From assembly GCF_900142015.1 (NCBI RefSeq), contig NZ_FQZN01000002.1, forward strand, positions 1 through 64,000: a stretch of 64,000 nt of DNA, given 5' to 3'. The position numbers were made by a program, and so were the translations under genes. Origin of the DNA: Bacteroides stercorirosoris (GTDB lineage: Bacteria > Bacteroidota > Bacteroidia > Bacteroidales > Bacteroidaceae). The stretch's first letter is position 1; each line of letters starts with the position of its first letter. The notes beneath the pieces are model-generated. The model did not search any database. It was not told the DNA's origin and worked only from the letters and a program-made list of their open reading frames with translations. This document shows, one piece after another, positions 27,330-34,993 of the stretch.

Positions 27330-30300
27330 ATGAAATATTTGCATAAAATGACCAAGACATTTATTATCTTAATAATACTCCTGTTAAACACCGTTAATGC
27401 CTTGAGTGAAAGTTCTTCGGCGTTTAAACCGGGAGATGAAGACAAAATATTGATTCTCAATGCATATAGTGGCTCCTCCCGGTGGAGCAACGACTTCATT
27501 ATCCCCATTTATAATTCTTACCAGCATAAAAATTCCCCTTTTGTGGTAGATGTTGAGCATATGGGAAGCCAATTTATGCAATTGCAGAATGTAGAAAATT
27601 TGTTGGAATACGAAAAAAGACTCTTTGAAAAATATGCAGACAATCCTCCGAAGCTCCTGATACTGTTGGGCAGCGCTTCCTGGGGCTTGCTGAAGGAAGA
27701 TATCGAAAAACAATGGAAAGATGTTCCGGTCATACTTTGTACCGAAACAGATTACGTCGGTCCGCAGGAAGCCTATTTAAAACGGGAAGCAATTCCTGTG
27801 GAAGAAAGAATTCCCCTGAAAGATTATAAAGGAGATCTGTCGTTGACCGTATTTTATATACCGGCATATCTGAAAGAAACGATTTCATTGATGCAGGATT
27901 TGATGCCTGAAATGAATGAATTAATATTTCTGTCTGACTCCAGATATATAAGTGCCCAGTTCCGCTCGGATTTGAAAGAGATTGCAGACAAGGACTTTCC
28001 GGAACTGGAGATAACGAATTATGTTGCCGGAGATATGACCACTGATGCACTGGCCGATTCATTAAGCCGTGCGGAGGAGAATAGCGGAGTACTGTTTTGC
28101 TCGTGGTATCAGCAGGATGTGCAGAATGGAAATGTGGTGCTGACTAACAATATTTCCCGGATTCTCAGTTATTACTCTACTTCCCCCATATTCTCATTGG
28201 ATAATACCGGATTACAGCGTAACGGTTTGGTGGGCGGCTATTTCTTCGATGAAAAAACGGTCGGAAGAAAAGCAACTGAGATTGTCGGCAATGTCTTGTC
28301 CGGTGAAAACCGGAAAGGAGTTCAGATAGTTGATTGCGGCACTCCCATTCCCATGTTCAATTATCATGACCTGGTCGAAGCCGGACTGTCGCCGAAACTA
28401 TGTCCTCCGAATTCTGTTTTCTACATGATGCCGCCCACTTTCTGGGAACAACATAAATATAGTGTCATATTGACGATAGTGGCTGTTGTTCTCCTCTTTA
28501 TGTGGATGTGGATGTGGTGGATGTATAAAGTGAGAAGGAAACAGGCCGAGCAGATCAAGCTGATGACGAGCTATCATAGCCTGTTCGAGAATATGCCTAT
28601 TGTTTACCTGAAGCAGCAACTTATTTTCGATCAGGCAGGCAAGGTTGTAGATTATCTGACCGTAGAGGCTAATCCCCGTTTTGACAAATATTTTAAGTCG
28701 CTGGGGCCGGTTATAGGAAAGCGTGGGAGTGAGATTGACCCGAAGGGGACTGAACGGATGATTCATCTGTATAGTATGGTTATTTCTACCCAGAAGGAAC
28801 TTTCTTTTCAACACTACAATGAGGGTAGCGGTAATTATTTCAATGTGATTCTGACTCCGTCCAAGCATCAGGGCTACGTTGACGTATTTTGTGTCGACAA
28901 TACTGAATTGGCCGAAACACAACAAATGCTGCGTTCCGCCAATCATAAACTGTCAATGTCTCTCGATGTGGCGAATATTGTTCCCTGGAAGTGGGATCTG
29001 GAAAAAGGAACCATGCTTTGTGACGTCAACCGTCCGGTGGAATTGAGCCATGACGACAGTATAATGAATGAAGAACAGCTCTCTGTGCCCGATTACCAGT
29101 ATTTTGCTAAAATCTGCAAGCAGGACAGGGAACGGGTGAAGAAAGCATATAAAGAACTGACGGAGGGCAATGTTTCCAAAATTAAGGAAGAGTATCGTGT
29201 GGTGGTCCGTAAGAATGGAGTTGCACGTTATGAATGGGTTGAGGCTCAGGCAAAGGTGGATAAACGAGATGAAAACGGCAAGCCGATCACCCTGATCGGT
29301 TCCTCTCTCGTGATAACCGGGCGGAAGAAAATGGAAGAAGACCTGATTACGGCCAAAGAAAAGGCGGAAGAATCGAACCGCTTGAAGTCGGCTTTCCTGG
29401 CTAACATGAGCCATGAGATACGTACTCCGCTCAATGCGATTGTCGGCTTCTCCAGTATTCTGGCAGATGCGGAAGAGCAGGAAGAGAAAGAAGAATACAT
29501 CAATATCATCGAGAATAACAATACATTGCTGCTGCAACTCGTCGGAGACATTCTGGACCTTTCTAAAATAGAGGCGGGCACACTCGAATTTAATTTCTCT
29601 GATTTAGACTTGAATGCCTTGTTCAAAGAGATGGAGGCATCGGCTCAGCTTCGCCAGAAGAATGCGGCTGTTCCTATCCGCTATGTGCCGGAAATGCCGG
29701 ACTGCTCTGTCAGCATTGAAAAGAACAGGCTGACACAAGTGGTTACGAATATGCTGAATAATGCTATGAAATTTACCTCTGAGGGCAGCATTACTTTTGG
29801 CTATCATCTGAAAGATACGGATTTTCTGTACTTTTATGTCACCGATACAGGCTGCGGAATTGCTCCTGATAAGAAAGACAGTGTGTTCGGCCGCTTTGTG
29901 AAGCTTGATTCTTTTGTTCAGGGCACAGGTTTGGGACTTTCCATCTGCCAGAGTATTATTGAGCACATGGGTGGCAAAATAGGTGTGGAATCGGAAGAGG
30001 GTGAAGGTTCCACTTTCTGGTTTACTCTTCCGTACCACCCTGTAGAACTGAAGTCGGTGAAAGAGCAGAAAGAACACCGGATACAGAAGGTAGAGAATAA
30101 ACTCACTATTTTGATAGCCGAAGACAATCGCAGCAATTTCCAGCTATTCGAATCTATCCTGAAGAATGAATATAATATCCTTCATGCGTGGGATGGGGAA
30201 GAAGCGGTAGAATTATTCAAGAAATATAATCCCCATTTGATATTGATGGACATCAATATGCCCAAGAAGAGCGGATATGAAGCTACCCAGATGATACGCG

Positions 30301-30470
30301 AGATATCACCTACTGTTCCCATTATGGCGGTGACGGCTTATGTGTATGCCGAAGATGAACAGCGCATCCTGAACAGCGGTTTCGACGCATATACTTCCAA
30401 GCCCATAAATGCGCAGAAGTTGCAGCGGGATATTATCGACTTGCTGAAAAGACAATTGATTTTCATGTAG
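27330..30470 (+). CDS. Hybrid sensor histidine kinase/response regulator with ABC-substrate-binding-like sensor
   Basis: A 1046-residue one-protein two-component system. An N-terminal signal/anchor ([15 protein letters not shown]) is followed by a periplasmic domain (about 30-350) that resembles ABC-transporter substrate-binding proteins ([18 protein letters not shown] start). A membrane helix lies near 378-397 (tryptophan/methionine-rich). Two PAS-like regions (about 410-665) lead to HisKA with [16 protein letters not shown] and phospho-acceptor His695. A HATPase domain ([23 protein letters not shown]) and a receiver domain with phospho-acceptor Asp974 (ILMDINMP) follow. There is no DNA-binding domain, so a further partner is needed. 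It stands alone, with no transport or glycan genes next to it. Confidence 0.92.
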   Translation: MKYLHKMTKTFIILIILLLNTVNALSESSSAFKPGDEDKILILNAYSGSSRWSNDFIIPIYNSYQHKNSPFVVDVEHMGSQFMQLQNVENLLEYEKRLFEKYADNPPKLLILLGSASWGLLKEDIEKQWKDVPVILCTETDYVGPQEAYLKREAIPVEERIPLKDYKGDLSLTVFYIPAYLKETISLMQDLMPEMNELIFLSDSRYISAQFRSDLKEIADKDFPELEITNYVAGDMTTDALADSLSRAEENSGVLFCSWYQQDVQNGNVVLTNNISRILSYYSTSPIFSLDNTGLQRNGLVGGYFFDEKTVGRKATEIVGNVLSGENRKGVQIVDCGTPIPMFNYHDLVEAGLSPKLCPPNSVFYMMPPTFWEQHKYSVILTIVAVVLLFMWMWMWWMYKVRRKQAEQIKLMTSYHSLFENMPIVYLKQQLIFDQAGKVVDYLTVEANPRFDKYFKSLGPVIGKRGSEIDPKGTERMIHLYSMVISTQKELSFQHYNEGSGNYFNVILTPSKHQGYVDVFCVDNTELAETQQMLRSANHKLSMSLDVANIVPWKWDLEKGTMLCDVNRPVELSHDDSIMNEEQLSVPDYQYFAKICKQDRERVKKAYKELTEGNVSKIKEEYRVVVRKNGVARYEWVEAQAKVDKRDENGKPITLIGSSLVITGRKKMEEDLITAKEKAEESNRLKSAFLANMSHEIRTPLNAIVGFSSILADAEEQEEKEEYINIIENNNTLLLQLVGDILDLSKIEAGTLEFNFSDLDLNALFKEMEASAQLRQKNAAVPIRYVPEMPDCSVSIEKNRLTQVVTNMLNNAMKFTSEGSITFGYHLKDTDFLYFYVTDTGCGIAPDKKDSVFGRFVKLDSFVQGTGLGLSICQSIIEHMGGKIGVESEEGEGSTFWFTLPYHPVELKSVKEQKEHRIQKVENKLTILIAEDNRSNFQLFESILKNEYNILHAWDGEEAVELFKKYNPHLILMDINMPKKSGYEATQMIREISPTVPIMAVTAYVYAEDEQRILNSGFDAYTSKPINAQKLQRDIIDLLKRQLIFM

Positions 30471-30494
30471 GGTGGCCTCATGCTCAGTTTATAT

Positions 30495-30532
30495 TATCTG
30501 TCATGCTGAGCGCAGACTCTGCATGACAGATA
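30495..30532 (+). terminator. Hairpin after hybrid histidine kinase
   Basis: TATCTGTCATGC and GCATGACAGATA form a 12-bp perfect stem around a 14-base loop, 24 bases after the kinase stop codon. The following sequence has no strong T run, so it may be a weak terminator or an intergenic repeat. Confidence 0.5.
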
Positions 30533-30601
30533 TTGCAATGTCATCTTTTTGACCTATTGGTCTGATCGGCTTTTAGTTTTGGAGTAGCTTCAGAATATAT
30601 T

Positions 30602-30640
30602 ATTCTTCATTCTTCATTTTTAATTCTTCATTCTTCATTT
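30602..30640. repeat. Tandem 18-bp direct repeat
   Basis: ATTCTTCATTCTTCATTT occurs at 30602-30619 and 30623-30640 with three bases between, each copy itself made of ATTCTTC units. Such A/T-rich micro-repeats are common in Bacteroides intergenic DNA. The right copy touches the end of the degraded gene next door. Confidence 0.7.
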
Positions 30641-31001
30641 AAACTATCGGTTTCCATTCCAGAAAATTCTCTATCTGGAATGTTCTCTATCCCTGCTGTT
30701 CTATATCCCAGTATGCCACATGGTTTTGGATGCGTTAAATGTCGTATTCTCGGTGGAAAGAGTTTTCGTAATATACGAGAGTTGTTCTTGCCATATAAAA
30801 CTCTCCATTCTGCTTGCGATAGGCTATGAGTGCACATCCATATTGCATGTATTCTGTCAGCAATAGTATGCGTCGTGTCATCCATGCAATAGTTTCGTCT
30901 GATAAATCTGTTTCCTGCCTGATAAGTTTCTTCCATAGATTCTCTGCTCTTTCGTCTTTCGTTACATGATTCGATTGGTGTCCCAACATCTGTTTCTTCA
31001 T
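30639..31001 (-). pseudogene. Degraded SH3-like/WYL_2-type (DUF2693) gene with two in-frame stops
   Basis: The start (31001) opens MKKQMLGHQSNHVTKDERAE and reads well for 88 codons to HREYDI, then meets TAA (30735-30737). The same frame continues with coding-like sequence RIQNHVAYWDIEQQG, a TAG (30687-30689), and RTFQIENFLEWKPIV before TAA at 30639. The ending (W/R-T-F-x-x-E-N-F) looks like the normal end of the small Bacteroides SH3-barrel family that I recall as DUF2693/WYL_2. The TAG is one base from the expected TGG tryptophan codon. The family assignment is from memory and moderate; the interruption is directly visible. Confidence 0.6.
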
Positions 31002-31051
31002 TTTAATGAATTTAGTCGTTTATAAATGATTAATAATCAATCTTCTGCGAT

Positions 31052-31127
31052 GGCTACACCCTTTGCCCCGGATGGCTACACCCTTTTGTGGTTAGGGCTA
31101 CACCATCCGGGTGAAAGGGTGTAGCCC
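31052..31127. repeat. Nested inverted and direct repeats (hairpin-rich element)
   Basis: GGCTACACCCTTT occurs twice directly (31052 and 31074) and once inverted as AAAGGGTGTAGCC (31114-31126). A third partial copy GGGCTACACC starts at 31095. CCCGGATGG (31067-31075) pairs with CCATCCGGG (31103-31111). The arms nest, so the strand can fold into a large G/C-rich hairpin in an otherwise AT-rich region. It lies between two minus-strand genes and has no T run. Confidence 0.75.
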
Positions 31128-31181
31128 TTCCACAGTCAGATTGACGGGGGCAAAGTTATGCCCTTTCTTTGGAGTAAACTA

Positions 31182-31487
31182 TCAATGAATTATTGTTACA
31201 TCGTAGCCGTATGGATCAATGTGTTCGGTATCTTCTTTTTGTATCACTGCCCATATTTTATCAATCTCTGTGCTTAAACTGCTGTACTTTAATGGTATAC
31301 GTTCTCCTTTTTCGTGTTTTCGCATCATTTCTAAGCCGTATATCCACTTTGTTAAATCACTGATTGTTTTGATTCCCATGCATTCAAAACCACCTAATTT
31401 GAAGTGTCTCAGATAACCTACATAAAGATGGGTGTTATTGCCATAATATACCCGAAGAGGTAATAGACTTTCATCTACAATACTCAC
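31182..31487 (-). CDS. Hypothetical protein, possibly 5'-frameshifted
   Basis: The frame has 101 codons from a GTG at 31487 and is not recognised. It contains LRVYYGNNTHLYVGYLRHFKL, and many charged residues toward the end. The frame is open further upstream to 31577 with a lysine/serine/glutamine-rich stretch (KSKKLNKNQQ, then QRKGESKKQN), but has no ATG there. An ATG at 31591 in another frame reads MTEIKK and would join this frame if the A6 run at 31574-31579 differed by one base lost or two gained. The intact protein would be about 135 residues. It lies downstream of the leftward (OFF-state) promoter at 31789-31819. Confidence 0.4.
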   Translation of the reverse strand: MSIVDESLLPLRVYYGNNTHLYVGYLRHFKLGGFECMGIKTISDLTKWIYGLEMMRKHEKGERIPLKYSSLSTEIDKIWAVIQKEDTEHIDPYGYDVTIIH

Positions 31488-31771
31488 TCTGTTTTGTTTC
31501 TTACTTTCGCCTTTTCTCTGATTTTCAGATTTGTACGATTTACTTCTCTGCTGATTCTTGTTCAGCTTTTTACTTTTTTAATTTCTGTCATGACTTTAAT
31601 GATTATATACCCGTTAATTGATATTAACGTGGTTAAAAAAACTGCGAAAATATGAAATAAAGTTGGATTACAAAAAGATGGGAAATAAAATAGTAATGAA
31701 TAATTTTGTGATGATGGTTAATCATTTGATATATAGTTTTTTATATCTTATTTTTGGGAGTGTTCAAAAAA

Positions 31772-31788
31772 CGTTCGTTTAATGGGCG
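31772..31788. repeat. Left arm of invertible-promoter inverted repeat
   Basis: CGTTCGTTTAATGGGCG, preceded by AAAAAA so that the arm includes AACGTTCGT, very like the AAACGTTCGT core reported for Mpi-controlled inversions in B. fragilis. It is the exact reverse complement of 31961-31977. Confidence 0.85.
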
Positions 31789-31960
31789 CAAATATACACG
31801 TGTTTTCTTTAATGACAAAATGTTTGATAAAAAATCTTTTTGAAATCAGATAATAAATTGGCTAACTTATTGATTATAAGTGATAAAAAAACAATAAAAA
31901 TATTCGTTAATATCTATTCATTTTATTCTCTTTTCTTTTCCCCAATTTTTTAAATCCTTA

Positions 31961-31977
31961 CGCCCATTAAACGAACG
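31961..31977. repeat. Right arm of invertible-promoter inverted repeat
   Basis: CGCCCATTAAACGAACG, the exact reverse complement of 31772-31788. The repeat lies 212 bases before the upxY start. Confidence 0.85.
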
Positions 31978-32139
31978 ATTAAAAGACGCTTTTCTCTTAT
32001 AATGCTTTCGTTTATAGTTCTTTACCTGCAAGAAAATCAGGGTAATGACCAACTACGTAAAATCAACGGGCAAGAGGAACACAAAGCTTGCTATATCTTA
32101 CATAAAGTGTTCGCAATTGATTGAAACTCAGGTGTATGT

Positions 32140-32170
32140 AAGGGTGTCAAAGCCCCGAAGGAACACCCTT
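32140..32170 (+). promoter_or_regulatory. Attenuator-like hairpin in upxY leader
   Basis: AAGGGTGT (32140-32147) and ACACCCTT (32163-32170) form a perfect stem around a 15-base loop, followed by TTCTG, ending 19 bases before the upxY start codon. It sits in a leader of about 210 bases between the invertible promoter and upxY. UpxY proteins prevent premature termination in such leaders, so this hairpin is a plausible site of action, though the T tract is short. Confidence 0.5.
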
Positions 32171-32189
32171 TTCTGAACAAAACCATCGA

Positions 32190-32738
32190 ATGGAAGCGGA
32201 AAAAGATACTGAAAAAGAGTCCGAGATATGGTATGCGATGCGTGCCACCTACCGCAGAGAACCTGACGCCATGCGTCTTCTTGAAAAGGAAAAATTGGGT
32301 TGTTTCGTCCCCATGCAATACAAGATAAGTATAAAGAAAGGCAAGAAAGTCCGAGCCTTGGTTCCTGTTGTCCACAATTTACTTTTTGTCCATGCCCGTC
32401 CTTCCGAGGTGAAGCGAATTAAATCACAGGTAAGCTATTTGCAATACATTACGGATACCCGTAGCGGACAGAAGATTATTATCTCCGACAATGAAATGCA
32501 ACGCTTTATTGCTGTAGCCGGTACTTATAATGACCATATCATGTACTTCCAACCTGATGAACTGAATTTGTCCAAAGGTACGAAAGTTCGTATCACGGGC
32601 GGTGACTTTGAGGGACAGGAAGGCGTCTTTCTGAAAGTGAAAGGTGCACGTGATCGCCGTGTGGTTATCGAGATACAAGGTGTCATTGCCGTTGCGCTTG
32701 CTACGATTCATCCAGATCTTATAGAAGTAATCAAATAA
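32190..32738 (+). CDS. upxY: UpxY family transcription antiterminator (NusG-like)
   Basis: A 182-residue NusG paralogue, the first gene of the capsule operon. The NusG N-terminal domain is seen as IWYAMRATYRREPDAMRLLEKE (residues 13-34), then CFVPMQYKISIKKGKKVRALVPVVHNLLFVHA. The C-terminal KOW part is TKVRITGGDFEGQEGVFLKV (131-150). In Bacteroides each capsule locus has its own UpxY, which lets RNA polymerase pass terminators in that locus's leader. It is transcribed only when the upstream element is inverted to ON. Confidence 0.95.
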   Translation: MEAEKDTEKESEIWYAMRATYRREPDAMRLLEKEKLGCFVPMQYKISIKKGKKVRALVPVVHNLLFVHARPSEVKRIKSQVSYLQYITDTRSGQKIIISDNEMQRFIAVAGTYNDHIMYFQPDELNLSKGTKVRITGGDFEGQEGVFLKVKGARDRRVVIEIQGVIAVALATIHPDLIEVIK

Positions 32739-32813
32739 TTGGCTGTTGATGAGCAATGATTGATCGTTGCCAGTTGATAAATCATAAATCTGAAATCATA
32801 AATTAAAATAATT

Positions 32814-33302
32814 ATGTCTCTTTCTGCAGAAACAGCTGCCCTTCAGCGTGCAGCGCACGAGCTGATGTATTTGGGTATCGACGGGAGTCCCATCTATAGC
32901 GATGACTTGTCCCGTCGCAACGGTGAAGTTTATCGCCTGACTACGGCCTTGTATAATTCCGGTGCCAAAGGGGCTACCATTGAAGAACAGGCTAATGTCT
33001 GCCTTGCACTGCTGATGGGTTACAATGCCTCGTTTATTGACCACGGCGAGAAACAACAGCATGTTCAGGAAGTGTTGGATCGTTGTTGGGATATCCTCGA
33101 TGCTCTTCCAGCTTCACTATTAAAGCTTCGTCTGCTTACTGCCTGCTATGGTGAAGTGTTCGATGAACCTTTGGCTGACGAGGGGCGTGCCATTATCGCT
33201 TCTTGGGATTCAGCATCGCTTACTCCCGAATATAAGGAAGCTATTGCTGAATTTCAGAATGTGTTGGATAATCCTTATCCTTGGGAATATATAGAAGATT
33301 AG
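32814..33302 (+). CDS. upxZ: UpxZ family antitermination antagonist
   Basis: A 162-residue, mostly helical, acidic protein starting MSLSAETAALQRAAHELMYLG and ending NPYPWEYIED, typical of UpxZ. UpxZ proteins encoded by one capsule locus block the UpxY proteins of other loci, so that one capsule dominates at a time. It stands second in the operon, 75 bases after upxY, the usual arrangement. Confidence 0.93.
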   Translation: MSLSAETAALQRAAHELMYLGIDGSPIYSDDLSRRNGEVYRLTTALYNSGAKGATIEEQANVCLALLMGYNASFIDHGEKQQHVQEVLDRCWDILDALPASLLKLRLLTACYGEVFDEPLADEGRAIIASWDSASLTPEYKEAIAEFQNVLDNPYPWEYIED

Positions 33303-33345
33303 CTAGCGCATATTATGTGCGGTGTGCATAATTGAAAACAATAGT

Positions 33346-33864
33346 ATGAATACAACCGAAAAATCAAAGATTGAGCGTTTGACTGACGATGACTTTAATC
33401 AAGTTTCTCGAATATTGGGTTGTGAACTTGTAGTATTGTAGGCCGTTCAGCAAGTGGAAACCGATGGTAGAGGAGGTTTCTTCGTTCTCGGTAAATCCGT
33501 CATTCTTTACGAAGGTCACATCTTCTAGAGTCGGTTGAAGAAAAGGGAGGCAGCTGACGCTTACGCTAGTTTGGATATGTTTCAGATAATGAGCTTTAAT
33601 TATGCGGCTTGTGCTGAGGCAAGCGTAGAAAGTTTCGTGCAGGACATGTGTGAGAGCGAATACAAGTAACTGCTTCTTTTTGCGAACTTCATCAAAAACA
33701 CTTCATTGATGCTCCGTGCCTTATAATCCAAGGATTGGGGAGTGTTTGCTAAATACTATAACGGTCCGGCTTATACACAGAATAGATATGATGTGAAATT
33801 GGAGGCGGTATATCTGAAATTGCACTTAAACGTAAGTAAAAAATCAAATATATATTTATTGTAG
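33346..33864 (+). pseudogene. N-acetylmuramidase (DUF3380-like) pseudogene with four in-frame stops
   Basis: One continuous frame from ATG at 33346 reads like a Bacteroides N-acetylmuramidase: IERLTDDDFNQVSRILGCEL, stop TAG (33439), AVQQVETDGRGGFF, EGHIF, another TAG, SRLKKR, AYASLDMFQIMSFNYAAC, SEYK, TAA, LLLFANFIKNTSL, TAA, SKDWGVFAKYYNGPAY, RYDVKLEAVY. The region between SRLKKR and AYASLDM is shorter than in intact enzymes, so an internal deletion is likely. The intact family cleaves peptidoglycan. Frame is kept throughout, so decay has been by point mutation plus an in-frame deletion. It sits between upxZ and the first sugar gene. Confidence 0.85.
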
Positions 33865-33868
33865 TAAA

Positions 33869-34978
33869 ATGGAAAATAAAGTAATTACGGTTACTTCCCC
33901 ATTACTCCCTTCACTGGACGATTTCATCCCTTACTTGCAGGATATATGGAATCGCAAGTGGTTGACCAATAACGGTCATTATCATCAGGAGTTAGAGAAG
34001 GCTTTATGTGAATATTTGAAAGTACCTTATATTAGTCTCTTTACTAATGGTACGTTGCCTCTGATGTGTGCTTTGCAGGCATTGCGTATCACAGGTGAAG
34101 TGATTACGACTCCGTACAGTTTTGTTGCTACTACTCACTCCTTGTGGTGGAACGGCATCAAACCTGTATTTGTGGATATTGATCCAGTGACTTGTAATAT
34201 TGATCCTGAAAAGATAGAATCTGCTATTACTCCTAAAACCACGGCTATTATGCCTGTGCATGTCTATGGCAAGCCTTGTGATACGGAACGTATTCAGGAA
34301 ATAGCTGATAAGTATGGTTTAAAGGTGATTTATGATGCTGCTCATGCCTTTGGCGTGGAAATAAACGGTAGGTCTATTTTAAATGAGGGTGATATGTCCA
34401 CATTGAGCTTTCATGCTACGAAGGTCTACAACACCATTGAGGGTGGCGCTTTAGTATGTCAGGATGAAAAAACGAAACAGCGTATTGATTATTTGAGAAA
34501 CTTCGGTTTTGCCGGTGAGACAACTATTGTTGCTCCCGGTATCAATGGTAAGATGGATGAAGTGAGAAGCGCTTACGGACTGTTGAACTTGAAGCTGGTG
34601 GATATGGCGATTGAAACCCGTCGACAGGTAGCTATTAAATATCGCGAAACATTGGCGGGCGTGAATGGTATAAAATTTATGGAAGATATGCCGGGGATCC
34701 GTCACAATTATTCCTACTTTCCGATATTTGTGGATGCTGAAAAATATGGTATGACGCGTGACGAACTTTATTTCAAGATGAAAGAACGGAATGTTTTGGG
34801 ACGGAGGTATTTTTATCCTTTGATAAGTGAGTTTTCTACTTATAGAGGGTTGGAATCGGCTAATCCTGTTAATTTACCTGTGGCGCATGAGGTAGCAGAT
34901 AGTGTGATTTGTTTACCGATGTATTGCGGATTGAGTGGAAAAGAAATAACAGAAATATTACAATGCGTTGTTAAATAG
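33869..34978 (+). CDS. Sugar aminotransferase, VioA/FdtB-like (DegT family)
   Basis: A 369-residue PLP enzyme. It starts MENKVITVTSPLLPSLDDFI, contains NRKWLTNNG (28-36), SFVATTHSLWWNGIKPVFVDID, YDAAHAFG (Asp156), and the Schiff-base lysine in SFHATKVYNTIEGGALV (Lys185). The pattern is closest to enzymes that transaminate 4-keto or 3-keto dTDP-6-deoxyhexoses (VioA, FdtB type). No dTDP-glucose synthesis genes lie in the window, so the substrate would come from elsewhere. It is the first intact sugar gene of the operon. Confidence 0.9.
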   Translation: MENKVITVTSPLLPSLDDFIPYLQDIWNRKWLTNNGHYHQELEKALCEYLKVPYISLFTNGTLPLMCALQALRITGEVITTPYSFVATTHSLWWNGIKPVFVDIDPVTCNIDPEKIESAITPKTTAIMPVHVYGKPCDTERIQEIADKYGLKVIYDAAHAFGVEINGRSILNEGDMSTLSFHATKVYNTIEGGALVCQDEKTKQRIDYLRNFGFAGETTIVAPGINGKMDEVRSAYGLLNLKLVDMAIETRRQVAIKYRETLAGVNGIKFMEDMPGIRHNYSYFPIFVDAEKYGMTRDELYFKMKERNVLGRRYFYPLISEFSTYRGLESANPVNLPVAHEVADSVICLPMYCGLSGKEITEILQCVVK

Positions 34979-34993
34979 GTGTTTATTAGGATT

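Larger units (their letters stand above)
31772..31977 (-). promoter_or_regulatory. Invertible promoter element of the capsule locus, in OFF orientation
   Basis: The 17-bp inverted repeats bound a 172-bp AT-rich spacer. Inside, on the minus strand, TTTG (complement of 31816-31819), a 19-base spacer, and TATATTTG (complement of 31789-31796) make a near-perfect Bacteroides promoter firing to the left, away from upxY. No comparable promoter was found on the plus strand within the spacer. Inversion would place the -7 box at about 31953-31960, pointing toward upxY. This matches the phase-variable capsule promoters of Bacteroides. The invertase itself is not in the window. Confidence 0.85.

Noticed and set aside
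30602..30640. CRISPR-like repeat
   Set aside because: There are only two copies of an AT-rich simple sequence with a three-base gap and no spacers.
30628..30936. 102-codon minus-strand frame
   Set aside because: It is an alternate frame of the degraded SH3-like gene; coding motifs are in the other frame.
32091..32375. 94-codon minus-strand frame opposite the upxY start
   Set aside because: It is antisense to the leader and first part of upxY, with no motifs or promoter.
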